The notes below the pieces were generated by a model that saw only the letters and a list, made by a program, of their open reading frames with translations, was not told the origin of the DNA and ran no database searches. The translations under genes and the position numbers were made by a program. This document shows positions 32,631 to 41,092 of a DNA stretch of 64,000 bases, one piece after another; the first letter of the stretch is position 1; every line of letters starts with the position of its first letter. This stretch comes from JAHDHW01 sp965220465 (GTDB taxonomy: Bacteria; Bacteroidota; Bacteroidia; Chitinophagales; Saprospiraceae), in the NCBI GenBank assembly GCA_965220465.1, contig CBDCPZ010000023.1, positions 1 to 64,000 on the forward strand. The letters run 5' to 3'.

Positions 32631-35225
32631 ATGAAGAAAATAATTTTATTCTTCTTATGTTCATTGTTTTTCAACGCAATTTTTGCTCAGGAATTATCCA
32701 TTGATGAATTAAAAGAATCAATAAATTCAAGCAGCCACCAAACCAAAGTCGATCAGCTGAATGAGTTGTCGAAACGTTTGGAAAGCACAGGTTCTTATGA
32801 TGCAATTACTTCTGCTCAAGAAGCATTCGATCTCGCAGAAAAATTAAAATATAATGAAGGAAAAGCAATTGCATGTGATAATCTTGGCCTTGCATTTTTA
32901 TCGAGGAATGATTATAAAAATGCAATGATATACTTTGTTGAAGGGCTGAAAATAAATAATGAACTAAGTGACCAGAAAGGAATCGCTTCGTCAAAAAATA
33001 ATATCGGATTAGTGTTTTACCTTCAGGAAGATATGAACAGTGCAATAACCAACTTAAATAATGCGCTTGAAATTAGAAATAGAATAAAAGACCTGGAAGG
33101 TGCAGCAGAAACACATGAAAACCTCGGAGGTGTTTATTTATTCCAAAAAATATATGGAAAAGCCAAAGAAGAATACGCACGAGCCCTGGAGTTGAGAATT
33201 GAGCAAAAGCAATTGGTAGAAGCAGCGCAACTAGCTTCACTCCTGGGTAAAATTGCAAGCGATATGGGCGATCACGAAGGAGCTTTGGTTTATTATAACC
33301 AATCCCTGTATCTCAATAATTCCCTTGGTAATGTTGAAAAGATTGCCGATGATTACAATAATATTGCGTTGGTTTATTTGGCACAGGCTAATTCGTCTGT
33401 TATAGATAAAGAAGAGTTTTTGGAAGAAGCTCTTGATGCAAATACCATGGCTTTTAATATTCGAAAGAAACATGAAAGCAAACTAGCTTTAGCAGAAACG
33501 TATAAAAATTTCGGTTCCATATATTTAGCAATGGAGCAAAACGAAAAAGGGACTGAAAATCTCGAGAAAAGTGCGGCGTTAATAAAAGAAATTGGCCCGG
33601 AGCCCGGAACTCAAAATATACTTAAAGACATTTCTGATGCCTATCATTCCGGCCAAAATTTTGAGCAAGCTTTTAAATATCAATTGGAATCTTCCAATTA
33701 CCGAGATGTGATTTTCAACAATGAAAAATCTACTGCTCTACTTGAGCTTACCACCAAATATGAATCAGAATTTGCCGCTGAAAAACAAAAGTTGCAAATA
33801 GAAACTCTCGAAAACGAAAAGTCTGTTAATACGAAAATCCGTTCTTTCCTTTTGGTTATGGTTGGATTGGGATTGTTGCTTCTGGTTGTGTTGTTTACAA
33901 GTTATAAGCACAAGCAACGAGACAATAAATTGTTGCTCAATAAGAATGAAGAAATCAGCCTTCAAAAGGCAGAAATCGATACAAAAAATGCTGAATTAAA
34001 AGGAAAAAATGATAACCTCGATGATTTGAATCAAAAGCTTGTAGAAGAGATGGCAGAGCGAGAATCAATCGAGCAATCCTCTTTTGCCAGAGATCGATTT
34101 TTAGCTACGATGAGTCATGAAATGCGCACACCGATGAATATTATTATCGGCCTGACTCATTTGCTGTTAAGTGAAGATCCAAAGGAAGAGCAGATTGAGC
34201 ATTTGCGTACTTTACAGTTTTCAGCTAATAACCTGGTCGTTTTTATTAATGATATTTTAGATTTTTCAAAAATAGAAGCTGGAAAACTGACCTTAGAAAA
34301 TAGAGAATTTAATCCTAAGGATACTTTTGATGAAATTGCAATTCGTTACACCTTGCCTGCAAAGGATAAAGGGCTCATCTTAAATTGCAAATATGATGAA
34401 AAAATTCCTGACGAGTTGTATGGCGATAGCGCAAGGCTCAATCAAATTTTGACAAACTTAGCAACTAACGCTATCAAATTTACCGAAAATGGAGCGGTCG
34501 AATTGGATATGATGATGTATGAATATAATAATAATGAATTGACGTTGTTAATTACTGTTCAAGATACAGGAGATGGAATTGATCCGGAACGACTGTATGA
34601 AATGTTCCATAAGTTTGCTGAAAACACGCAGGAAGATATCTTTGAAGGGTATGCAAATTCCGGTCTTGGTTTAGCTATTACAAAAAGATTGGTTGATCTG
34701 CAAAATGGAAAAATAGAAGTAGAAAGTGCACCGGGTCAAGGCACAAAATTTACGGTCTGGCTACCGTATAAAATAATAAATAAGGCCAAAAAAGTTAAAG
34801 AAAATGTAGGAAATACGGATGACAAGGCTTTCGAGCAATTGGCAGGCAACCGAATATTACTCGTTGAGGATAATAAAATCAATCAGCTTGTTGTAGCCAA
34901 TATGTTGAAAAAACTAGGAATCGAAGTGGTTACTGCTGACGACGGATTGGAGGCATTGGATGAATTTGCTAAACAATATTTTGATCTGGTTTTGATGGAT
35001 ATTCAAATGCCAAAAATGGATGGATATCGAACGACGGCTGAAATCAGAAAATCTCCTGATCCAAGAAAAAGAGATGTTCCAATTATTGCTTTGACCGCTT
35101 CAGCATTTCTAACCGCTAAAGAAAAAGCCAAACTATTTGGAATGAACGATCATGTTGGTAAACCTTTTGGCCCTGAAGATTTGTTGGATAAAATCAGCAG
35201 TTGTTTAGCTGTTTATAAATCCTAA
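32631..35225 (+). CDS. TPR-sensor hybrid histidine kinase/response regulator
   Basis: The 864-residue protein has a signal peptide (ending FAQE) and about seven to eight periplasmic TPRs (residues about 40-385), for example ACDNLGLAFLSRNDYKNAMIY. One membrane helix follows (about 404-423), then a short coiled coil. HisKA has the phospho-His in MSHEMRTP (H496). HATPase_c has the N box NQILTNLATNAIKF, G1 DTGDGI and G2 GLGLAITKRL. The C-terminal receiver has phospho-Asp D790 in LVLMDIQMPKMDG. No DNA-binding output is fused, so phosphoryl flow must go to another protein. No dedicated partner is adjacent. Confidence 0.93.
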   Translation: MKKIILFFLCSLFFNAIFAQELSIDELKESINSSSHQTKVDQLNELSKRLESTGSYDAITSAQEAFDLAEKLKYNEGKAIACDNLGLAFLSRNDYKNAMIYFVEGLKINNELSDQKGIASSKNNIGLVFYLQEDMNSAITNLNNALEIRNRIKDLEGAAETHENLGGVYLFQKIYGKAKEEYARALELRIEQKQLVEAAQLASLLGKIASDMGDHEGALVYYNQSLYLNNSLGNVEKIADDYNNIALVYLAQANSSVIDKEEFLEEALDANTMAFNIRKKHESKLALAETYKNFGSIYLAMEQNEKGTENLEKSAALIKEIGPEPGTQNILKDISDAYHSGQNFEQAFKYQLESSNYRDVIFNNEKSTALLELTTKYESEFAAEKQKLQIETLENEKSVNTKIRSFLLVMVGLGLLLLVVLFTSYKHKQRDNKLLLNKNEEISLQKAEIDTKNAELKGKNDNLDDLNQKLVEEMAERESIEQSSFARDRFLATMSHEMRTPMNIIIGLTHLLLSEDPKEEQIEHLRTLQFSANNLVVFINDILDFSKIEAGKLTLENREFNPKDTFDEIAIRYTLPAKDKGLILNCKYDEKIPDELYGDSARLNQILTNLATNAIKFTENGAVELDMMMYEYNNNELTLLITVQDTGDGIDPERLYEMFHKFAENTQEDIFEGYANSGLGLAITKRLVDLQNGKIEVESAPGQGTKFTVWLPYKIINKAKKVKENVGNTDDKAFEQLAGNRILLVEDNKINQLVVANMLKKLGIEVVTADDGLEALDEFAKQYFDLVLMDIQMPKMDGYRTTAEIRKSPDPRKRDVPIIALTASAFLTAKEKAKLFGMNDHVGKPFGPEDLLDKISSCLAVYKS

Positions 35226-35367
35226 AAAGTACAAGCTTTTTTCTGTTTGAAGTATAAAAAGTATTGTAAATTATAGTCTTTGAAAAATATTTTTTGATGA
35301 AATTAATGATTTAAAGAATTTAATTAATAAAAGTGCGTTTAAACTTCGAACGTATTAAAGTCTTGAT

Positions 35368-35409
35368 GAGATGAGGCTTCTTGGTTTATCCGGGAGCCTC
35401 ATCTTTTTT
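35368..35409 (+). terminator. Terminator downstream of the hybrid kinase
   Basis: gatgaggct (35369-35377) pairs with agcctcatc (35394-35402), followed by a T6 run. It lies 143 nt beyond the kinase stop, so either the kinase has a long 3' UTR or a short RNA precedes it. Confidence 0.8.
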
Positions 35410-35411
35410 GG

Positions 35412-36128
35412 TTAAAACCCGAGCATATCTTTCATACTGAAACACCCCTTTTTACCAACAATCCACTCTGCTGCTTTGACAGCTCCACCTGCAAAACCAA
35501 CTCTTGAATGAGCCGTGTGCTTGATTTCAATAGAGTCAATTGAAGATTCATAAAAAATACGGTGTGTGCCGGGTACATCATCAATCCTTTTGCTAATAAT
35601 AGGAATTTGATCCTCTTCTTTTGAAGCATCGTTTACCCACTTGTTTTTTCTAACAATATTGGACAATATGCCATTTGCCAAAGTAATGGCAGTTCCACTT
35701 GGTGCGTCTAATTTTTGAGTATGATGAATCTCTTCTAGAGCTACATTGTATTCAGGAAAATCATTCATCATTTTTGCTAATTGCCGATTAATTTCAAAGA
35801 AAATGTTGACACCTATGCTGTAATTCGAAGCATATAAAAATGCTCCGTTTAAGGCAGTACAGAGGTTTTTAATTTCGTCCATTTTATCGAGCCAACCCGT
35901 TGTTCCTGAAATTACAGGAGTATCGGATTGTAAACATTTTAAAATGTTGTCATAGGCTGATTCGGGACGGCTAAATTCAATTGCTACATCAACTTTTTGA
36001 AGATTTTGGGTAGATAGATCACTTTGATTATCAAAATCGATAATTAGCTCAATTTCGTGTCCTTTGGATAAAGCCAATTTTTCGATAGTTTTTCCCATTT
36101 TTCCGTATCCTATAATAGCTATCTTCAT
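35412..36128 (-). CDS. dapB: 4-hydroxy-tetrahydrodipicolinate reductase
   Basis: This NAD(P)H-dependent enzyme of lysine and peptidoglycan precursor (diaminopimelate) synthesis has 238 residues, slightly shorter than the E. coli enzyme. It shows the nucleotide-binding IGYGKMGKTI, GTTGWLDK, YASNYSIGVNIFF and the catalytic EEIHHTQKLDAPSGTA. A TACTTTTG candidate -7 box (36147-36154, minus) lies 19 bp before the ATG. It is divergent from the aquaporin gene. Confidence 0.94.
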   Translation of the reverse strand: MKIAIIGYGKMGKTIEKLALSKGHEIELIIDFDNQSDLSTQNLQKVDVAIEFSRPESAYDNILKCLQSDTPVISGTTGWLDKMDEIKNLCTALNGAFLYASNYSIGVNIFFEINRQLAKMMNDFPEYNVALEEIHHTQKLDAPSGTAITLANGILSNIVRKNKWVNDASKEEDQIPIISKRIDDVPGTHRIFYESSIDSIEIKHTAHSRVGFAGGAVKAAEWIVGKKGCFSMKDMLGF

Positions 36129-36197
36129 ATTTTTCTCATTTTAAAACAAAAGTAATAGGATTGTAATGATTTTTTGTAAAATATCCTTCCAATTATA

Positions 36198-36268
36198 CAC
36201 CATAATCACCATAATCACCATAATCACCATAATCACCATAATCACCATAATCACCATAATCACCATAA
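36198..36268 (+). repeat. CACCATAAT 9-bp tandem repeat before the aquaporin gene
   Basis: There are seven exact 9-bp units (36198-36260) plus 8 bp of an eighth, ending 10 bp before the aquaporin ATG. A possible promoter (TTG 36161, 18 bp, TATCCTTC 36182) would place the repeat almost exactly as the 5' UTR. Confidence 0.95.
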
Positions 36269-36278
36269 AACGAAAAAC

Positions 36279-36914
36279 ATGAAAAAGTACATTGTTGAAT
36301 TCATCGGCACTTTCTTTTTGATCTTGACTATTTGTATGACAGTAATTGGTGGAACGGGAGCGATGGCTCCGTTAGCTATTGGAAGTGCGTTGATGGTAAT
36401 GGTATTTGCAGGAGGACATATTTCAGGTGCCCATTACAATCCTGCAGTAACACTTGCGGTATATTTACGAGGAAAATGTGATGCTTCGGACGTTGCTTCC
36501 CATATGATCGCACAAGTTGTTGGAGGAGGCTTGGCGGCTGTAATTGCTGTATATATTTTGACCAATTCTGGATCTATCGCACCAACGCCGGCAGACTTGT
36601 CAAGCAAGGTAGTCCCAGCTTTACTGGCAGAGATTTTAGGCACATTTGCGTTGTGTTATGTTGTTTTAAATACGGCAACAGCACAAGGAACTTCCGGCAA
36701 TTCATTTTATGGACTGGTAATTGGATTCACAGTAATGGTCATGGCATATTCCTTCGGAGGAATTTCAGGCGGAGCATTCAATCCGGCGGTTGCGGTTGGC
36801 GTTTCAGTCGCAGGTTTGTCTGGTTGGGGAAGTATTTGGATTCTTTTGGTTGGAAATTTTATTGGAGGCGCAGCAGCTGCATTTGTTTTTAATTTTGTAA
36901 ATGGAAAGGACTAG
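36279..36914 (+). CDS. Aquaporin (MIP family channel)
   Basis: The compact 211-residue membrane channel has six predicted helices and two half-helices carrying the NPA boxes: HYNPAVTLA (first) and AFNPAVAVG (second). The first helix begins MKKYIVEFIGTFFLI, typical of the family. Selectivity (water or glycerol) cannot be fixed from motifs alone. The short loops favour water/AqpZ-like. Translation starts 10 bp after a microsatellite, and a hairpin terminator follows. Confidence 0.93.
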   Translation: MKKYIVEFIGTFFLILTICMTVIGGTGAMAPLAIGSALMVMVFAGGHISGAHYNPAVTLAVYLRGKCDASDVASHMIAQVVGGGLAAVIAVYILTNSGSIAPTPADLSSKVVPALLAEILGTFALCYVVLNTATAQGTSGNSFYGLVIGFTVMVMAYSFGGISGGAFNPAVAVGVSVAGLSGWGSIWILLVGNFIGGAAAAFVFNFVNGKD

Positions 36915-36987
36915 AAGGGCTTAAAAATATTTTCTTAGATTTGTTAACCAAGCAAATAAAATATATCAAAACGAATGATTTCGTTGG

Positions 36988-37019
36988 AAAAAGGAGCGTT
37001 GTTAAAGCACTCCTTTTTT
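36988..37019. terminator. Terminator between the aquaporin and the propeller T9SS gene
   Basis: aaaaaggag (36988-36996) pairs with ctccttttt (37010-37018). The A and T runs on either side let it serve both convergent genes. Confidence 0.75.
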
Positions 37020-37049
37020 GTTTCGATGAAAACCACTTTAATTTTAGTA

Positions 37050-38252
37050 TCAATTGGCTACTTCAAATACAGCTTTCTTATCAAGAATAATACCTTTGAC
37101 TTCCAACTGATAAATGTAGGTCCCTGGAATTAAATTCTTTGGAACCCATTGCAAAGTATGCTTTCCGGCACTTTTTTGTTCATTGAGCAAAGTATCTACT
37201 AATTGTCCGTTTAGATTGTAAATGTTTATTTTCACTTTTTCAGCCTGTGGCAATTCAAAACTAATCATGGTCTCGTTTTCAAAAGGATTAGGAAAGTTCT
37301 GTAAAAGCTTAATGTTTGCAGATTGATCTGTTATTTTTTCTGAACTTGTAGTTGCCAGCAAAACAATCATTCGAATAGAATTGGGTTGATTTAATTCTGA
37401 AATAAATAAAGTGTCACCTGTAACGGAAGCTGCAATTCCATTGGGCCCGTTGAACCGAGCTTGCAGACCAGAACCATCTTGATTACCAATAACACCATCG
37501 CCTGCGATTACTTCGTAAGTCCCATCGAGTGAAACTTTAAATACCAACGGCTGGCTATCATTTCCGGTGACATAAAGGGAGCCATTTGCATAAGCGATAT
37601 GGCCAATATTGAAAGGATGGACGGACGAAGTTGGCAATTGAACCAAAAGGCTTATATCACCTTGAGGTGTGATTTTAAACAGTTTTGCATCACTAATATT
37701 TGGAGCATAAAGATTTCCATCGCCATCAATTGCAAGACTTACCGGGACATTCAAACCATTTCCCTGGACAAAAACGGAAGCTATTCCATCTGGATTGACT
37801 TTGTATATACTATTACCATTTCCCGGAAAACCAGATCCATAATGAGAAACATAGATTTCTCCTGTTTCTCGATTTACGACAACACCAGAAGGACCGGTAG
37901 TTACATTGGCTAATTGCTCTATAATTGCTGGGAATTCGGGATTAATTTTGTAGAGCCGGGCATTGTTAAAAGTGCTAACATAAATGTTGCCTGAAGTATC
38001 ATAATCCATATCAATCGGTCCGTTAAGGCCAGATGCAAAAACTTCAGTAGTACCATCAAGTTGAATTTTGAAAATGCGGCTCCCATCATAACCTTCAGTT
38101 CCGTAAAGAGTGCCGTCAGGTGTCATTAATAAACCATCAAGTGAAAGGGAAGCATCAAGTTGGATTGTGCTGACAATTACTTCCTGAGACCATAAAATTG
38201 TAGTGGCTGTCAAAAAAAATATCGTGGTTGTTAACCAGGTTTTAGGCTTCAT
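37050..38252 (-). CDS. Secreted SMP-30/NHL-type propeller protein with T9SS domain
   Basis: The 400-residue protein has a signal peptide (MKPKTWLTTTIFFLTATTIL). About six propeller blades follow, marked by DGTLYGTEGYDGSRIFKI, GNIYVSTFNNARLYKI, GEIYVSHYG, GNLYAPNISDAKLFKI, GSLYVTGNDSQPLVFKV and DTLFISE. These resemble SMP-30/gluconolactonase or NHL repeats. The C-terminal type A sorting domain is LLQNFPNPFENETMISF ... GIILDKKAVFEV. It is probably exported to the surface. The catalytic metal ligands of SMP-30 are not clearly present, so a binding role is equally likely. Confidence 0.86.
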   Translation of the reverse strand: MKPKTWLTTTIFFLTATTILWSQEVIVSTIQLDASLSLDGLLMTPDGTLYGTEGYDGSRIFKIQLDGTTEVFASGLNGPIDMDYDTSGNIYVSTFNNARLYKINPEFPAIIEQLANVTTGPSGVVVNRETGEIYVSHYGSGFPGNGNSIYKVNPDGIASVFVQGNGLNVPVSLAIDGDGNLYAPNISDAKLFKITPQGDISLLVQLPTSSVHPFNIGHIAYANGSLYVTGNDSQPLVFKVSLDGTYEVIAGDGVIGNQDGSGLQARFNGPNGIAASVTGDTLFISELNQPNSIRMIVLLATTSSEKITDQSANIKLLQNFPNPFENETMISFELPQAEKVKINIYNLNGQLVDTLLNEQKSAGKHTLQWVPKNLIPGTYIYQLEVKGIILDKKAVFEVAN

Positions 38253-38393
38253 AAATAAATAGATTTTATAATTTTAGAAAAAATTAATTGGTTGATTCGC
38301 AAGAATCAATTTGTTCAAATCTCATCCGATTTAAATCTTTTTTGAAAAGACCTCAATCTTTGCAAATCAATGAAAATTAGTGTTTAAAATCGC

Positions 38394-38411
38394 CCGACTT
38401 CTTGAAGTCGG
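38394..38411. repeat. Short perfect palindrome
   Basis: CCGACTTC-TT-GAAGTCGG, an 8-bp stem with a 2-bp centre, lies in the 366-bp gap between the AraC and propeller genes. No T-run follows, so it is not a terminator. It may be a dispersed REP-like unit. Confidence 0.6.
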
Positions 38412-38501
38412 ACTTGTAGGCTGGAAATAATATTTGATGAAATGATGAATTTGGTAAGCATTTAAAAACTCAAATCGAATTAAAAAGCAGGTACTTTTGA
38501 A

Positions 38502-38593
38502 GGGTGTATTTCAATTTGCCGTATTCCATTCTCGGAACCCTTTAATCCCTTAAAAGAGAATTCTGTGTGTAGCGACAAAATGAAATGCACTCT
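38502..38593. other. Imperfect 92-bp hairpin element
   Basis: The left arm 38502-38533 and right arm 38556-38593 are complementary with scattered mismatches: outer block GTG.ATTTCA.TTTG.CG and inner block ATTCTC/GAGAAT. The loop is about 22 bp. No ORF is present. It lies just past the stop of the AraC gene. It could be a structured RNA or a miniature inverted-repeat relic. Confidence 0.5.
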
Positions 38594-38618
38594 TTTGAAG
38601 CAAATGAATGATTTTATT

Positions 38619-39734
38619 TTAATCGTCTATTTCTTTTAAAAACTGGTTTGGTGTTGTACCGGTAAATTTCTTAAAGGCAGTGTTAAATGTAGTTTTTGAA
38701 TTGAAACCTGCTTCGAAGGCGATGCCCAGAAGACTTAAGTGTTGGTATTCATTATTTCTGCAAAGACTTTGAAACTCAGTAACTCTAAAACTATTTACAT
38801 AATCAAAGAAATTCATTCCATGACGTTCATTGATCAGGCGAGATAAATCCTTAGGGTGGATTTGCATTTGACTGGCCAATTGCTGTCGTGTCAAGGCTTT
38901 GTCAAGGAATGGTTTTGAGTTTTGCATGAGTTTTTTAAGCTGTTGTTCCAAATGATCTAATTTTTCTTTTGAAAGGGTAGAGCCTTCGTATTTTTTTTCT
39001 ACAAGTTTAATTTTAAAAATCTCTTGCTGACTCATTGAATAATAAGCCAGAAGAAAGGTTACCAAAGAAAGGGCAACCCATGAGAGGTTGTATGAAAAAA
39101 AGGTAAACCTGGGAAGAAATGTAAAATTTGATGCAAGGGAACTGTAAAGCCAGGTTACCCAACAAATACTTACAAGGATAAAAAAATGGCGAAGATAATC
39201 AAGCGGGTATTTTGTCTGAAGGTTACTGCTTATTTGTTTTTTATGCGTTTTAAAAATAAAAAAACTTAAACCAAGATAAATTGCGATGTGCAATAAAGAA
39301 GCATATTCAGCATAAGGAACCTCCCATAAATCACCAGTCATCAATCGATTGAGGTACTTTTCTTTTGATTCAAACAAATAATAAGACAGCAAAATCAGGT
39401 GCAAACCAAAAGGAATAAAGTGAAACCAGTTTTCTGAAATCTTTGATTTATTTTCAAGCAGCAAACTTTTGATATAGAGATAAAAAAGCGGCCCATACAA
39501 AAACATAGTAATGTCAGGCAGTAAGAAAAGATGGGGCCAGGCCATCCAAATAGTTACTCCTTTTCCATAAACAAGGCGGCTTAAAAGTACCAACGAAATG
39601 AGTAAAATTAAAGCAGATAAAATTCGGTTAGATTCAATGTTACGATCTTTGATCCGATTGATTGCAGCTACCAGGATCAACCCCTGAACAAAGCCAAATA
39701 GGATTAGTACGGATAAGAATGATAAGTTTTCCAT
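38619..39734 (-). CDS. Membrane-bound AraC-family transcriptional regulator
   Basis: The 371-residue protein has seven or so N-terminal hydrophobic helices (residues about 5-245). A cytosolic linker (about 246-275) and a C-terminal AraC-type DNA-binding domain with two helix-turn-helix units follow: LTRQQLASQMQIHPKDLSRLINERHGMNFFDYVN and LSLLGIAFEAGFNSKTTFNTAFKKFTGTTPNQF. The 7TM-AraC design is common in Bacteroidota and suggests direct sensing at the membrane. Targets are not evident. Confidence 0.92.
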   Translation of the reverse strand: MENLSFLSVLILFGFVQGLILVAAINRIKDRNIESNRILSALILLISLVLLSRLVYGKGVTIWMAWPHLFLLPDITMFLYGPLFYLYIKSLLLENKSKISENWFHFIPFGLHLILLSYYLFESKEKYLNRLMTGDLWEVPYAEYASLLHIAIYLGLSFFIFKTHKKQISSNLQTKYPLDYLRHFFILVSICWVTWLYSSLASNFTFLPRFTFFSYNLSWVALSLVTFLLAYYSMSQQEIFKIKLVEKKYEGSTLSKEKLDHLEQQLKKLMQNSKPFLDKALTRQQLASQMQIHPKDLSRLINERHGMNFFDYVNSFRVTEFQSLCRNNEYQHLSLLGIAFEAGFNSKTTFNTAFKKFTGTTPNQFLKEIDD

Positions 39735-39851
39735 ATTGTAATCCTCAATGATTTCAATTCGATTGCTATTTCAAAATAGCGCCCAAAAAATGTAATGAAA
39801 TGCGTAAAAAGTGAGTTGATTTAAACTTTTAAAAATTAAATCAAAAATCAA

Positions 39852-40994
39852 TTAAGCCATTGCCAGTTTTTCAGGAATGATACTTTCCAATTTCTTAATG
39901 ACATAATCAATTTCTTCTTTAGTATTGTGATGTGAAAAAGAAAAACGTATACTTTTTCTTGAAGGATCAGATTTAATCGCCTGGATGACATGAGACCCTT
40001 TTTCGGCTCCTGAACTGCAAGCACTACCTCCCGAAGCACTTATTCCAACGATATCCAAATTGAGTAAAAGGAGCTCAGATTTTGGTGATGGTGGAAAGGA
40101 GACACTCAGAACTTTGAAATGAGATGCTCCATCGATATCTCCGTTAAATTGGATGTCATTGAAAGATGCTTTAAGCTTGCGTATAAAGTATTGTTTCAAT
40201 TCAAACGCATGTTCAGTTCTTTGTTGCATATTATCATAGGACTCCTGCAATGCCTTTGCAAGCCCTACAATGCCATAAATGTTTTCGGTTCCGCCTCTCA
40301 TATTCCGTTCTTGCGAGCCACCATCGATAAAAGGTTTTAAGCTATTTTCTCCGTTTATATAAATAAATCCACAACCTTTTGGACCATGAAATTTATGGGA
40401 TGCTCCCGAAAGGAAATTAATGTAGCCTTTTGAAACATCAATTGGATAATAACCCATGGTTTGAACGGTATCTGTATGAAATAAGGCACCATATTTTTGA
40501 CAAAGCGAACCGACCTCATCCAAGTCAATCATCGTCCCAATTTCATTGTTGGAATGCATCAGCGAAACCAACGTTTTTTCTTTGCTTGATGCAAGAAAAG
40601 TTTCGAGTTGTTGCAGACTAATTCTGCCTTTTGAATCAACATCTAAATAATTTACAGACACTAATTCAGGGGCTAAACCTTCAACAGTATGTAAAACACA
40701 ATGATGTTCTGTCGGGGAGGTTATGATTCTGGTAACTCCAAGATCTCTCACTGAACACTTGATAGCCATGTTGTTTGATTCAGTTCCCCCTGAAGTAAAG
40801 AAAATTTCACCGATGGAAGCATTTATAGCATTTGCAACAGTTTTTCGAGCTTCTTCTATCAGTGAGCGTGATTTTCTACCTTCGGAATGAATAGAAGATG
40901 GATTTCCATAATTTTCAAACATGACTTTAGTCATTGCTTCAATTACGGGAGTATCAATTTGCGTTGTAGCTGCATTATCTAAATATACTCTCAT
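39852..40994 (-). CDS. Cysteine desulfurase (NifS/IscS type)
   Basis: This PLP enzyme releases sulfur from cysteine as an enzyme persulfide for Fe-S cluster and thio-nucleoside synthesis. The 380 residues include MRVYLDNAATTQID, FTSGGTESNNMAI, TEHHCVLHTVE, the PLP lysine K201 (SGASHKFHGPKG), RGGTENIYGIVG and the active-site Cys C326 in ASGGSACSSGAE. This is the IscS/NifS-type loop. No isc genes adjoin it. The next gene downstream in the same direction is another class V PLP enzyme. Confidence 0.93.
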   Translation of the reverse strand: MRVYLDNAATTQIDTPVIEAMTKVMFENYGNPSSIHSEGRKSRSLIEEARKTVANAINASIGEIFFTSGGTESNNMAIKCSVRDLGVTRIITSPTEHHCVLHTVEGLAPELVSVNYLDVDSKGRISLQQLETFLASSKEKTLVSLMHSNNEIGTMIDLDEVGSLCQKYGALFHTDTVQTMGYYPIDVSKGYINFLSGASHKFHGPKGCGFIYINGENSLKPFIDGGSQERNMRGGTENIYGIVGLAKALQESYDNMQQRTEHAFELKQYFIRKLKASFNDIQFNGDIDGASHFKVLSVSFPPSPKSELLLLNLDIVGISASGGSACSSGAEKGSHVIQAIKSDPSRKSIRFSFSHHNTKEEIDYVIKKLESIIPEKLAMA

Positions 40995-41092
40995 AGTAAT
41001 AGTTTTATATTATTCAATAGTTATCGTGCTAAATAATAGCAAATAGCTTATCAACAATTTTTAGGCTTGTTTACAAAGATATAAAACACTTT

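Noticed and set aside
32631..35225. One-component hybrid two-component system with fused DNA-binding domain
   Set aside because: The protein ends at the receiver domain; no AraC or LuxR output is present.
36198..36268. CRISPR-like array
   Set aside because: The units are 9 bp and contiguous, with no unique spacers and no cas genes. It is a simple tandem repeat.
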